Assembly: GCA_018368455.1 (NCBI GenBank)
Contig: JAGZEG010000018.1
Coordinates: forward strand, 1-47,315
Origin: Coriobacteriia bacterium
GTDB taxonomy: Bacteria; Actinomycetota; Coriobacteriia; Coriobacteriales; UMGS124
Direction: 5' to 3'
DNA length: 47,315 bases
The notes beneath the pieces were generated by a model that did not search any database, was not told the DNA's origin, and saw only the letters and a list, made by a program, of their open reading frames with translations. The translations under genes were made by a program, and so were the position numbers. Below are positions 36,028 through 44,504 of this stretch, one piece after another. Position 1 is the stretch's first letter. Each line of letters opens with the position of its first letter.

Positions 36028-36966
36028 CTACGGCATCTGCAGCCCGCCAACGGTCGCGTAGATGGCTCCCGTTGCCGCGGGCGTGCCTCCGCAGCAGCAG
36101 CCGATGATGCGCGCGCCGGCCTTCAGAAGGCGCACAGAGGCGTCAGCGAAGTCGCGCGGGCCCAGCGGCCAGCGCAAGCTGCCGTCGGGGGACGCAACAG
36201 GCTTTCCGGCGCTGGGCCGGGCGATGAGGGGCAGGTCGCACGCTGCGCGCATGCGCTCGATAGTGTCCACGCATGCGTCGACGCCCATGCAATTGCATCC
36301 CACCGCTGCGACGCCTGCTTGTGCCAGCGCTCGCGCGGCCTCTTCGGGTGACGCTTGGGCCGTCCCCGCCGTGCTGTCAAGAAACGCCATGCTTGCAATG
36401 ACGGGTGCGTCGCAGGTGCGCCGCGCGGCCTCAACGGCGGCGAGCAGGTCGTCGAGGCTCGTGAACGTCTCGAGGAGCAGCGCGTCGGGGTCGCCTGACG
36501 CCAGGGCCGCCATCTGCTCGGCGTACAGCTCGACGGCGCTGGAATAGCCCACTGGGGGATTGCCGGCAACGCGTGCCCCGTCCTGGCTTTCCGCCTGTGC
36601 TCCTCGAAGGGCCGCGAGCCCGCTGCCTGCCTCGACCTCGACGCCGCACGGTCCTACGGATGCCAGCACGTGCGGGAAGCCCTGCGCACGCGCGATGCGA
36701 ACACCCGCCTCGTTGATGTCGGCAACGGCGCCGGACAGGCCGAAGCGCGCGAGGTTTGCGCTCGTTGCCATGAACGTGTTCGTGATGGCGCAATCCGCCC
36801 CGGCGGCGCGGTAGAGGCGGTGCAGCTCCTCGATGGCCTCCGGCTCGGTGACGTTGAGCAGCGGCAGGGGCGTGTCGTAGTCAAAGCCCTGCGCCATGAG
36901 CTGCGTGCCCATGGGGCCTTGCGTCACAAGCACGTCTTTACCCAAGCGAAGTGCGATATCTGCCAC
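36028..36966 (-). CDS. Homocysteine S-methyltransferase family protein
   Basis: A 312-residue TIM-barrel methyltransferase of the Pfam S-methyl_trans type, related to MHT/MmuM and to the N-terminal module of MetH. It would transfer a methyl group to homocysteine, forming methionine. Motifs: VTQGPMGTQL, TNTFMATSANL, AVGCNCMGVD (first zinc Cys) and IIGCCCGGTPA (the Cys pair). All three zinc cysteines are present. The methyl donor is uncertain. The GTG at 36966 follows AAAGGACT; the upstream frame extension is not family-like. Confidence 0.85.
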   Translation of the reverse strand: MADIALRLGKDVLVTQGPMGTQLMAQGFDYDTPLPLLNVTEPEAIEELHRLYRAAGADCAITNTFMATSANLARFGLSGAVADINEAGVRIARAQGFPHVLASVGPCGVEVEAGSGLAALRGAQAESQDGARVAGNPPVGYSSAVELYAEQMAALASGDPDALLLETFTSLDDLLAAVEAARRTCDAPVIASMAFLDSTAGTAQASPEEAARALAQAGVAAVGCNCMGVDACVDTIERMRAACDLPLIARPSAGKPVASPDGSLRWPLGPRDFADASVRLLKAGARIIGCCCGGTPAATGAIYATVGGLQMP

Positions 36967-37068
36967 GCGAACCAGTCCTTTCGAGAAGCTTGCGTGTCCG
37001 TTTCGAAGAGGGGCGCCCCGCGACATCTGCCGTGGGGCGCGCTGCGTTTGGCGCCTATATACCCGTTC

Positions 37069-37836
37069 CTACTCCGAGCCCTTCACCCAGCCCACGATTG
37101 CGTCGCGCAGGAACGCCGCTCCTCCCGGGGCCGCCTTCTCGTAATAGGCCGCGAAGCGCTCGTCGCTTACGTACATCTCTGCCAGCCCCGCGTGGGCGGC
37201 GGGCGAATAGGCGCCCTCGGGCCACTGGCGGCACAGCCAGGCGCGATGCATCTCTGCAAGGCGGCGCGCCTCGGGGCCGCGCACGTCTCCCGTCGCCGCC
37301 GCGATCGCGAGCTGCTCGAGTATGGCCTGTTCGAGATCCTTCGTGCTGTGCCACTCCTGCTCCGTCATGCCGAGCGCCCGCTCGTTGCTGGCATCTACGA
37401 TCTCGTCTCCCCAGAGCTTGCGCGCTTCAGCGCCGTAAGCTCGTTCGTTCTCCTCGATGGTTGCCTGTTTTAGCGCTGCGAACCTCTCCTCGTCGCTCAT
37501 ATCTTCCTCTCCTTCCTCGGATGCAATCATGCGTTTGACGCTCTCTATGAGGGCGTCGATGGTGTCACGCTCACGTCTGAGCGCCGCAAGGTGATCTCGA
37601 AGCGCGCCTGCCCGGTCGAACGAAGGGTCGTCCAGCAGCTCGGCGATGCGTGAGAGCGGCATGCCCGTCTGTCGATAGAGCAGCGCCTGCTGCAGCCGGT
37701 CGACATCGTCTGCCCCGTATGACCGATAGTTGTTGTCGCACCTGGACGGGTGCAGAATGCCCAGTTCCTCGTAGTAGTGAAGCGTGCGCACGCTGACACC
37801 CGAGAGCTGGGCCAGCTGGCTTGCCGAGTATGCCAT
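37069..37836 (-). CDS. TipA-like MerR-family regulator
   Basis: A 255-residue transcription activator. The N-terminal MerR helix-turn-helix is MAYSASQLAQLSGVSVRT followed by LHYYEELGILHPSR. A coiled-coil linker (about 75-115) and a TipAS antibiotic-recognition-like C-terminal domain follow (WHSTKDLEQAILEQLA, then AYSPAAHAGLAEMYVSDERF). Such proteins bind drugs and induce efflux genes. A divergent MATE exporter gene begins 276 bp away. The ATG at 37836 is 8 nt past GAGG. A MerR-style 19-bp-spacer promoter lies just upstream. Confidence 0.85.
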   Translation of the reverse strand: MAYSASQLAQLSGVSVRTLHYYEELGILHPSRCDNNYRSYGADDVDRLQQALLYRQTGMPLSRIAELLDDPSFDRAGALRDHLAALRRERDTIDALIESVKRMIASEEGEEDMSDEERFAALKQATIEENERAYGAEARKLWGDEIVDASNERALGMTEQEWHSTKDLEQAILEQLAIAAATGDVRGPEARRLAEMHRAWLCRQWPEGAYSPAAHAGLAEMYVSDERFAAYYEKAAPGGAAFLRDAIVGWVKGSE

Positions 37837-37856
37837 GGCCATCACCTCGCAGAAGA

Positions 37857-37887
37857 ACTCTAGACTATGACGGAACGTGAGGGTCAA
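37857..37887 (-). promoter_or_regulatory. MerR-type promoter with 19-bp spacer
   Basis: On the minus strand TTGACC (-35, 37882-37887) and TAGAGT (-10, 37857-37862) are 19 bp apart, the stretched spacing that MerR-family activators correct. The spacer contains an imperfect dyad, GACCCTCACG facing CCGTCATAGTC. It reads into the tipA-like gene itself, suggesting autoregulation. Confidence 0.7.
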
Positions 37888-38112
37888 GAGCTTTCCTGCG
37901 AGGAGCCTCCCATATGGACGCGCGGTGAACGCGCTGCCAGTGCGGCGGGGCATGCTTGCCGTGGTTCGGGCACCTGCGGTCGCTGGACGCTCTGACGGCG
38001 ATCGCCCGTGTCGTTCGGGTTAACTTTGCGCGCATTGGCGTTCAAGCGGAGGCACAATTGTGGCGAGATTCGTTACGTCTGGGCCTGCGCGGCCCGAGGG
38101 GAGGAGCCGGGC

Positions 38113-39680
38113 ATGGCCCACATTCAGCATCAGTTGGGACAGGCCGAACTCGGTGCTGCCTCCGCCCACCCGCATCACGGAGCCCCGTCCGGGCGGAACG
38201 GGCGCGACCCCGGCCAGAAGAGCATTCGCATGGGGACTGAACCCATCGGGAAGCTCCTGCTTGAGTTCGCGCCGCCTACCTTTTGGCGTGCGCCTGCACG
38301 GGCCTGTACAACCTCATCAACACGATATTCCTGGGCCAGGCGCTTGGCTCGGCTGGCATAGCGGCTACGACGGTCGGCTTTCCTCTCCAGACGGTCATGT
38401 TCGCGTTCGCCATGTGGTTCGGCGCCGGAGGCAACGCTCGCGCAGCTATCAAGATGGGGGAGGGTCGCCCCGACGAGGCCGAGCGGTGTCTGGGGAACAC
38501 GATCCTGCTGAACATCGTCGTTGACGGTGTCCTGACAATTGTCATGCTGGCGGCGCTGGACCCCCTGCTCTACCTATGCGGGGCCGACGCCAGCAGCATC
38601 CAGATGTCGCGCGACTACATGGGCGTCATGGTCGTGGGCTTTATCATCCAGGCGATAGGCCCCTCGCTCAACAACTTCATTCGCACGGACGGCTCACCAA
38701 CGTTCGCCCTGTTCACGATGATCGTCGGCTGCTCCGTGTCCATCTTCTGCAACTGGCTGTTCGTTATCGTGCTCGGCATGGGGGCGTTCGGCGGCGGTCT
38801 GGGCACCGTCTGCGGCCAGCTCGGTGCCTGCATCGCGGTGCTGGGTTACTTCCGGACGAAGCGCTCGCTCATGAAGCTGCGCCTGTCTGCCCTGCGCCCC
38901 GACGCGCGCATCATCAAAGATATCGTTGCCCTAGGCCTGTCGAGCTTCTTCCTGCAGATCGCGGCCGCCCTCGTCTCGACGCTGCTCAACAACCAGTGCA
39001 TGGCCCTCGGCGCGACTGACCCGATCGGCGGTAACGGCGCCCTTGCTGTCATCGGCACGATCAACAAGGTCGTTCAGATGTGCGGCTTCGTGATCTTCGG
39101 CATCTCGATCGCCGTACAGCCCATCATTGGCTTCAACTACGGCGCCCGCATTTACCGGCGCGTTCGCAGGGCACTCTGGGTGGCAGTTGGCGTCTCTACC
39201 GTGCTCGCCGTGATCATCTGGGTCGTGATCCGCGTCCTGTCTGGCCAGATACTGAACCTGTTTGGCCTCGAGGAGAACCTGCACGACTTCGGCTCGCGGG
39301 CGCTCGGACTCTTCATGATGTTCTACTTTCTCCAGCCGATGCAGGTCATCGGCTCCGTGTTCTTCCAGTCGACGCGCCAGCCGGTCAAGGCGACGATCCT
39401 CTCGCTCACTCGCCAGGTCATCATCTACCTGCCGGCGCTCTACATCGTGCCCGCCGTTCTTCCTGCGATAGACCCGTCCATATCGCCGCTGCTGGCTCTT
39501 ACGTGTGTCCAGCCGACGTCCGACCTACTCTCATCGCTCATTGTCATTGGTTTCCAGGCCATCGAGAACCGTCGGCTTGCCAGGCTCATCGAAGGGCAGC
39601 GCGACGGCACGGTCCCGCCCCCGCTCGAGCTCGTTGCGGGGCAGGATGGGGAGCGGGGCTCTGTTTCCACCACGGCGTAG
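38113..39680 (+). pseudogene. MATE-family efflux transporter, frameshifted near the N-terminus
   Basis: A multidrug/Na+ or H+ antiporter with twelve predicted helices. Translation from ATG 38113 (after GGGGAGGAG) gives an N-terminus ending MGTEPIGKLLLEFAPPT (to 38280). The remaining 465 residues (LACACTGLYNLINTIF onward) are in another frame from 38283. Inserting one base at 38279-38282 restores a continuous ~522-residue protein whose junction aligns residue-for-residue with the intact neighbour (LLKYAPPAILSMMVTALYNL). Either a real one-base deletion inactivates it, translation begins internally, or the base was lost in sequencing. Signature FIRTDGSPT is intact. Confidence 0.8.
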
Positions 39681-40021
39681 AATGGCCTGAATCACAGGGC
39701 GAAACCTTGTCGAGTTTACTGGCATTTACCTATGCCTACCTGCATTGTTGGCATTCTGTGACGAGGCGGAGCACCATCGTCCCCACACCGCAGGACCGGG
39801 TGACGTGGGGCACAATCAGATACGTAGCTCGTTCGGCTCGCGCCCTTTTTCGGGCCGCGTCCCAACGGCTGCCGGAGCCTCTTTCATAGAAGAGCCATCC
39901 CAAGGCGCCACCGCGAATGATCGTGCGGGGGCGCCTTTTGTCCGCGAGACCCAGCCGATTGCGCCCGGCTGGATTTCCCGGCACCATGTGATACGTGCAC
40001 GTTTGCAGGAAGGCGGTACCC
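39681..40021. other. Leader region between the two MATE genes
   Basis: No gene of its own. AT-richer sequence at 39700-39770 may hold a promoter. The segment 39870-39940 forms hairpins and ends in a terminator 82 nt before the second MATE start. No tRNA or known riboswitch was recognised. Confidence 0.4.
39902..39940 (+). terminator. Rho-independent terminator in the leader of the second MATE gene
   Basis: AAGGCGCC (39902-39909) pairs with GGCGCCTT (39930-39937), with an inner CCGC/GCGG pair, followed by TTTTG. It either ends the first MATE transcript late or attenuates the second gene. Confidence 0.75.
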
Positions 40022-41524
40022 ATGAGCGCACAAGCGACTCCTTCTCAGGCTCGACCCGTCGCCGTTTCTGGAGACCTCGACGACGAGGCTCTGAGCGCGC
40101 AGAACAACCCGCTGGGCACGATGCCCGTCCCCCGGCTGCTGCTCAAGTACGCCCCGCCTGCCATTCTCTCCATGATGGTGACGGCGCTCTACAACCTCAT
40201 CGACACGTACTTTGTTGGCAACGCCGTCGGGCAGAACGGCATCGCGGCCACGACGGTCGCCTTGCCCCTCATGATGATCATGGGTGCGTTCGGCATGTGG
40301 TTCGGTGCCGGTGGTAACGCGCGCGCTGCCATCAAGATGGGAGAGGGAGACTACGCCGAGGCCGAGCGCACGATGGGCAACGTCCTGTTTATGCTCATCG
40401 TCGTCCCGCTTGCCCTGGCCATCCTCATGGTCATCTTTCTTGACCCCATGCTCAACCTGCTGGGTGCCACCGACTTGAACCGCCAGCTTTCGCGCGACTT
40501 CTGCCACATCATCTTGTGGGGCTTCCCGTTCATGGCCATCGGAGGAGGCCTGTCGAACTTCATCCGTACCGACGGGTCGCCGACGTATGCCCTCGTCGTC
40601 ATGTTCCTCGGCACGCTGCTGTCCTGTGCGCTCAACTACGTGCTCGTTAGGGTGATGGGCATGGGCATGGTTGGTTCTGCCCTGGCAACGGTGGGTGGCC
40701 AGCTGCTGTCCGCCGCCCTCGTCATCCAGTTCTTCTTGGGCAGTCGCAGCCGCCTCAAGCTGCGCCTGCGCAACCTGCGCCCCGACGTTAAGCTCATCGG
40801 TAGCATCGCCGTCATGGGCCTGTCGACGTTTGCCGTGCAGGTTGCCGCCTCGTTCACGGTGAGCATCCTCAATATCCAGATCTCGACACTCGGCTCGACG
40901 GATCCCATCGGAGCCGACGGCGGCCTGGCGGTCATCGGCACGGTGCAGAAGGTTACCCAGCTGCTCTTCTTCATCACGATGGGCTTCTCCATCGCTGCGC
41001 AGCCCATCTTCGGGTTCAACTGGGGCGCGCGCCAGTACGGCCGCGTGCGCCACGCGCTGTGGATCACGATCGCGGCGGCCACGATCACGAACCTCGTGCT
41101 CTGGATCCCGTGCCTGCTGTTTTCCGACCAGATCATGGGTTTCTTCGGCCTGACGAGCGACCTGCACGATTTTGCGGCGCGCACGCTCATATTCATGACG
41201 GCGCTGTTCCCCGTCGTTCCGTTGCAGGTCGTGGGATCGAACTTCTTCATGGCAACGGGCCAGCCTATCAAGGCCACGTTCCTTACGCTGACGCGTCAGC
41301 TGATCTTCTACCTGCCGTTCCTGTTCATCGTGCCGCAGGTCGTGTCGTCGATGGTGCCGAGCCTGTCTCCGCTGGCTGCCCTGCCGCTGGCCCCGGCCTG
41401 CGCCGATGCCTGCGCCATCATCGTGACCGTCGTCTTCATGGCGCGCGAGATGCGGCGCATCCACGTCAAGGAACTCGCCCAGGCGTCGTCTCGGGGCGCA
41501 TCCTCCGTGTCAAAGGCGGCATAG
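40022..41524 (+). CDS. MATE-family efflux transporter
   Basis: An intact 500-residue, twelve-helix MATE exporter. A ~35-residue polar N-terminus precedes the first helix (LLLKYAPPAILSMMVTALYNL). Family segments IDTYFVGNAVGQNGIAATTV, SNFIRTDGSPTYAL and IAAQPIFGFNWGARQYGRV are clear. It is a close paralogue of the frameshifted upstream gene over its full length, indicating a tandem duplication. The ATG at 40022 follows AGGAAGGCGG. The likely substrate class is cationic drugs or metabolites; the substrate and coupling ion are not readable from sequence. Confidence 0.92.
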   Translation: MSAQATPSQARPVAVSGDLDDEALSAQNNPLGTMPVPRLLLKYAPPAILSMMVTALYNLIDTYFVGNAVGQNGIAATTVALPLMMIMGAFGMWFGAGGNARAAIKMGEGDYAEAERTMGNVLFMLIVVPLALAILMVIFLDPMLNLLGATDLNRQLSRDFCHIILWGFPFMAIGGGLSNFIRTDGSPTYALVVMFLGTLLSCALNYVLVRVMGMGMVGSALATVGGQLLSAALVIQFFLGSRSRLKLRLRNLRPDVKLIGSIAVMGLSTFAVQVAASFTVSILNIQISTLGSTDPIGADGGLAVIGTVQKVTQLLFFITMGFSIAAQPIFGFNWGARQYGRVRHALWITIAAATITNLVLWIPCLLFSDQIMGFFGLTSDLHDFAARTLIFMTALFPVVPLQVVGSNFFMATGQPIKATFLTLTRQLIFYLPFLFIVPQVVSSMVPSLSPLAALPLAPACADACAIIVTVVFMAREMRRIHVKELAQASSRGASSVSKAA

Positions 41525-41528
41525 CATC

Positions 41529-41759
41529 ATGACCGCACGCGAAGACGAGGCCTCACGGGCACGTCGCGAGCGCATGCTACGTATACTGGGCGCAAGTGGC
41601 GTTTCCGGGGCCGAGGGCGTGCTGCCTCGGGGGACGACGGCTGTAGGTGTTGACCGCGCGTTTGCCCGTCCCGAGTCCGAGGACGACGACGGCTACGACC
41701 CCTATTCTGATCGGCCCGCCCCGCGCGAATCGCTCTTCGAGGCAAACCCCTGGGACTGA
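41529..41759 (+). CDS. Small acidic protein of unknown function
   Basis: A 76-residue soluble protein with a charged N-terminal helix (REDEASRARRERMLRILGAS), a Gly-rich middle, and an acidic tail (ESEDDDGYDPYSDRPAPRES, ending FEANPWD). It starts 4 nt after the second MATE gene and ends before a terminator, so it is co-transcribed. I do not recognise it. Confidence 0.6.
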   Translation: MTAREDEASRARRERMLRILGASGVSGAEGVLPRGTTAVGVDRAFARPESEDDDGYDPYSDRPAPRESLFEANPWD

Positions 41760-41787
41760 GGTACTCCACGCGAAATAGGCACCTGCC

Positions 41788-41833
41788 GGGCGGATCGGCG
41801 TCGCACGTTTGCGATGTCGATCCGCCCGCTTTT
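41788..41833 (+). terminator. Rho-independent terminator after the MATE operon
   Basis: GGGCGGATCG (41788-41797) pairs with CGATCCGCCC (41818-41827), followed by GCTTTTTC. Confidence 0.9.
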
Positions 41834-41950
41834 TCTTGGGAACACCCCCAGCGGCGATCCGGCGTGGGCGAGGCGGGGTACAGTGAGAGAGGTCCGTCGA
41901 CGAGTCAGGCCGCCCCTATCGCGGCCTTCGATGTGAAAGGGCATCGTCTC

Positions 41951-42835
41951 ATGAAGGCTCTCATTCCTGCGGCAGGTCTCGGCACGCGTTTCCTTCCCAC
42001 GACCAAGTCTGTGCCCAAGGAGATGCTGCCGGTTCTTGACAAGCCGGTCATCCAGTACGTTGTCGAGGAGGCGCTTGCCGCACCCCAGTGCGATGGCTGC
42101 GTCATCGTGACCTCGCGGTCCAAGCCGCTTATCGAGCAGTATTTCTCTGCCGACCCGGCCTATGTCGACATGCTGCGTGGTCGCGGAAAAGACGCCTACG
42201 CCGATGCCTGCGAGCATGCCGGCGCGCTGCCTGTATCCTATGTCTACCAGGAGAAGCCGGCCGGTCTGGGAGACGCGGTGCTCACGGCGGCTCCTGAGAC
42301 GGGGAGCGAGCCCTTCTACGTGCTGCTCGGCGACGTCGTTGTGCCTGAGCGCGCAATCCTGCCCAAGATGGCCGAGGTCTCGCAGGCCCATGGCGGCGCG
42401 AGCGTCATCGCCGTCATCCCCGTGCCTGATGACGAGGTCTCTCGCTTCGGCATCATTGGCGGCACGTGCATCAGCGGCGAGGGCAACGAGCCGGGCGCCG
42501 TTTGGAACGTCACGGAGATGGTCGAGAAGCCTGCGCTTGAGGACGCTCCCAGCCACCTCGCTATCTTTGGGCGCTACCTGCTTTCTCCTCGCATCATGGA
42601 GCTCCTGGCGACGCAGGAACCGGGCAAGGGTAACGAGGTCCAGCTCACGGACGCTCTCGTGAGGGTTCTTGCCGAGGAGGAGATGTACGCCGTTGTCATC
42701 GACCCGTCCGAGGGTCACGACACGGGTACGATCCCCAACCTCGTTGCCGCTGGCGTGCGCATGGGGCTGGCCGACGAGCGGTATGCCTCGTCGCTGCGCG
42801 AAGCTCTGGCCGACGTCCTACGTCCCGAGGCGTAA
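41951..42835 (+). CDS. galU: UTP-glucose-1-phosphate uridylyltransferase
   Basis: It makes UDP-glucose from UTP and glucose 1-phosphate for glycolipids and exopolysaccharide. The 294-residue nucleotidyltransferase has the nucleotide loop PAAGLGTRFLPTTKSVPKEML, the substrate segment QEKPAGLGDAVL and FYVLLGDVVVPE. The ATG at 41951 matches the family start after AAAGGG. It is 8 nt before a phosphohexomutase homologue, mirroring galU-pgm pairings elsewhere. Confidence 0.95.
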   Translation: MKALIPAAGLGTRFLPTTKSVPKEMLPVLDKPVIQYVVEEALAAPQCDGCVIVTSRSKPLIEQYFSADPAYVDMLRGRGKDAYADACEHAGALPVSYVYQEKPAGLGDAVLTAAPETGSEPFYVLLGDVVVPERAILPKMAEVSQAHGGASVIAVIPVPDDEVSRFGIIGGTCISGEGNEPGAVWNVTEMVEKPALEDAPSHLAIFGRYLLSPRIMELLATQEPGKGNEVQLTDALVRVLAEEEMYAVVIDPSEGHDTGTIPNLVAAGVRMGLADERYASSLREALADVLRPEA

Positions 42836-42843
42836 GGACGTCC

Positions 42844-44238
42844 ATGGAAGCGATCCACTTTGGCGTTGACGGCTGGCGCTCCCGCTACGATGACGGCTTC
42901 TCTGTGGAGAATGTCGCGCGCGTTGCCGATGCCGCAGGCCGCCTGCTATCTGAGAGCCACCCCCGCGGCGCCGTTGTTGTCGGATATGACACACGTCGCG
43001 ACGGTGATGTGCTCGCTCGGACAGCCGCCGAGGTCCTCGCCGCACAAGGCGTGCGTGCCCTTCTGTCAACGCAGCCGTGCCCGCAGGCGGCTCTCAGCTG
43101 GTATGCCGCGCGCAACGAAGAGATCGCCGGTGCGCTCATGGTGACAGGCGGGCACGCTTCGGCCGAATCCAACGGCGTGCGCTTGCGTACGGCTGATGGC
43201 GGCATGTGCAGCCGGACGTTTTACGACGAGCTCGAGGCTTCCGTTCGACCGGAGCCGCCGGCGGAGCGAGACGCGTGCGAAGAGGTCGATATCGTGTCGC
43301 CCTACCTCGACGAGCTCGTCTCGCTCGTCGATGCCGACGTCCTGCGAGGATCGGGCCTGTCAGTCGTGCACGACCCCATGTACGGCACGTCGCGCGGCCT
43401 GCTCGTGCGAGCACTTGGCAAGCTCGGCGTGCCTGCGAGTGACGTGCGTGCCGAGGGCGACCCCCTGTTTGGCGGCATTCGCCCCGACCCCGTCGAGCCC
43501 TGGGTCAGTGACTGCCAGCACGCCGTTGTGGAGCGAGGCGCGAGTCTTGGCCTCATCAACGACACAAACGCCGCCCGCACGGGCGCTGTCGATGAGAACG
43601 GCCTGTACGTCTCCATCCACAAGATTACGGCGTTGTTGCTCGATCTGCTCGTGGGCTATCGGCGCCAGACGGGGCGCGTCGTCATCACGACGCCAGGCTC
43701 CGTGCTCGTGCATCGGCAGGCCGCCCGTCTGGGCTGCCCGCTCACGGTGACGCCCGTCGGTTTCGTGCGCGTTTATGCCGAGATGTGTCGGGGTGACGTC
43801 CTGCTGGGCGGTGAGGAGACGGGCGGCATCAGCATTCCGTCCCATCTGTGCGAGCGCGACGGTCTGCTCGTCGACTTGCTGCTATGCGAACTCGTGGCGC
43901 GGAGCCATAAGTCGCTGGGCACGCTCGTCGCCGAGCTTGAGGATCGCGTGGGCCATATGGACTATGGTCGGCGCGACCTGCAGCTCGACGCCGCCTCGCT
44001 TCAGATGTTCCGCAACATGCTGCCAGGCCTGAACCCCCAGAGCGTTGCCGGCATGCGCCCGGTCAGCGTTGACCATACCGATGGACTGCGCCTGAGCTTT
44101 GCCGATGACGCTTGGCTGTTGCTGCGGCCCTCTGGCAGCGAGCAGCTTGTCCGTGTCTATGCAGAGGCGTCGACGATCATGGAGCGCGATGCCCTGCTTG
44201 ACGAGGGGTGCTCTATCGCACGCGGGGATCTTTCCTAG
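42844..44238 (+). CDS. Phosphohexomutase (PGM/PMM) homologue with degenerate active site
   Basis: A 464-residue alpha-D-phosphohexomutase-fold protein. In active enzymes the phosphoserine loop reads TASHNP; here it is T101-G-G-H-A-S, with glycine at the serine position. The metal loop DGDADR is D240-T-N-A-A-R, so two of three aspartates are lost. The sugar-selectivity loop GGEETGGIS and the phosphate-binding loop RPSGSEQLVRVY (from R428) are kept. Normal mutase chemistry is therefore unlikely; a ligand-binding or regulatory role with GalU, or an altered reaction, is possible. The rest of the fold is full-length and shows no frameshift. Confidence 0.82.
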   Translation: MEAIHFGVDGWRSRYDDGFSVENVARVADAAGRLLSESHPRGAVVVGYDTRRDGDVLARTAAEVLAAQGVRALLSTQPCPQAALSWYAARNEEIAGALMVTGGHASAESNGVRLRTADGGMCSRTFYDELEASVRPEPPAERDACEEVDIVSPYLDELVSLVDADVLRGSGLSVVHDPMYGTSRGLLVRALGKLGVPASDVRAEGDPLFGGIRPDPVEPWVSDCQHAVVERGASLGLINDTNAARTGAVDENGLYVSIHKITALLLDLLVGYRRQTGRVVITTPGSVLVHRQAARLGCPLTVTPVGFVRVYAEMCRGDVLLGGEETGGISIPSHLCERDGLLVDLLLCELVARSHKSLGTLVAELEDRVGHMDYGRRDLQLDAASLQMFRNMLPGLNPQSVAGMRPVSVDHTDGLRLSFADDAWLLLRPSGSEQLVRVYAEASTIMERDALLDEGCSIARGDLS

Positions 44239-44265
44239 CCCACTTTCACACCGAAGTACATATCG

Positions 44266-44297
44266 GCGGCCTTCCCTTGGGGGGAGGCCGCTTTTTC
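44266..44297 (+). terminator. Rho-independent terminator of the galU operon
   Basis: GCGGCCT-type arm (44266-44276) pairs with the arm at 44281-44291 around a TTGG loop, followed by TTTTTC. Confidence 0.88.
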
Positions 44298-44386
44298 TTA
44301 CTTGATCAGCGAAACTGAAGGGAACTCTTCGTTTTTTCAAGAACGCTCCCACTCACGTATGTACGCGCGAATGTTTCGGGAGTAAA

Positions 44387-44425
44387 TTGCCACCGGATTG
44401 CTTGCAAATATTAGCAAGCATCCGG
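44387..44425 (+). promoter_or_regulatory. cydA promoter overlapping a 12-bp dyad
   Basis: TTGCCA (44387-44392) and TATTAG (44409-44414) are 16 bp apart. The spacer and -10 overlap an inverted repeat, 44393-44405 with GCAAGCATCCGG at 44414-44425, perfect except one bulged T. This fits a repressor site, for example for a redox regulator, though it does not match the Rex consensus. Confidence 0.5.
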
Positions 44426-44504
44426 TATTTCTAGGTTGATGTCTGTGTTCGTAGGCACGCGGGTTGGGGAGGCTGGCCCGCATGAGAGGGAGGGAGGGGA
44501 AGCC

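Noticed and set aside
38275..38290. Programmed -1 frameshift in the first MATE gene
   Set aside because: The site around CCTTTTGG is not a canonical slippery heptamer, and no downstream stimulatory structure is obvious. A one-base deletion or sequencing error is simpler.
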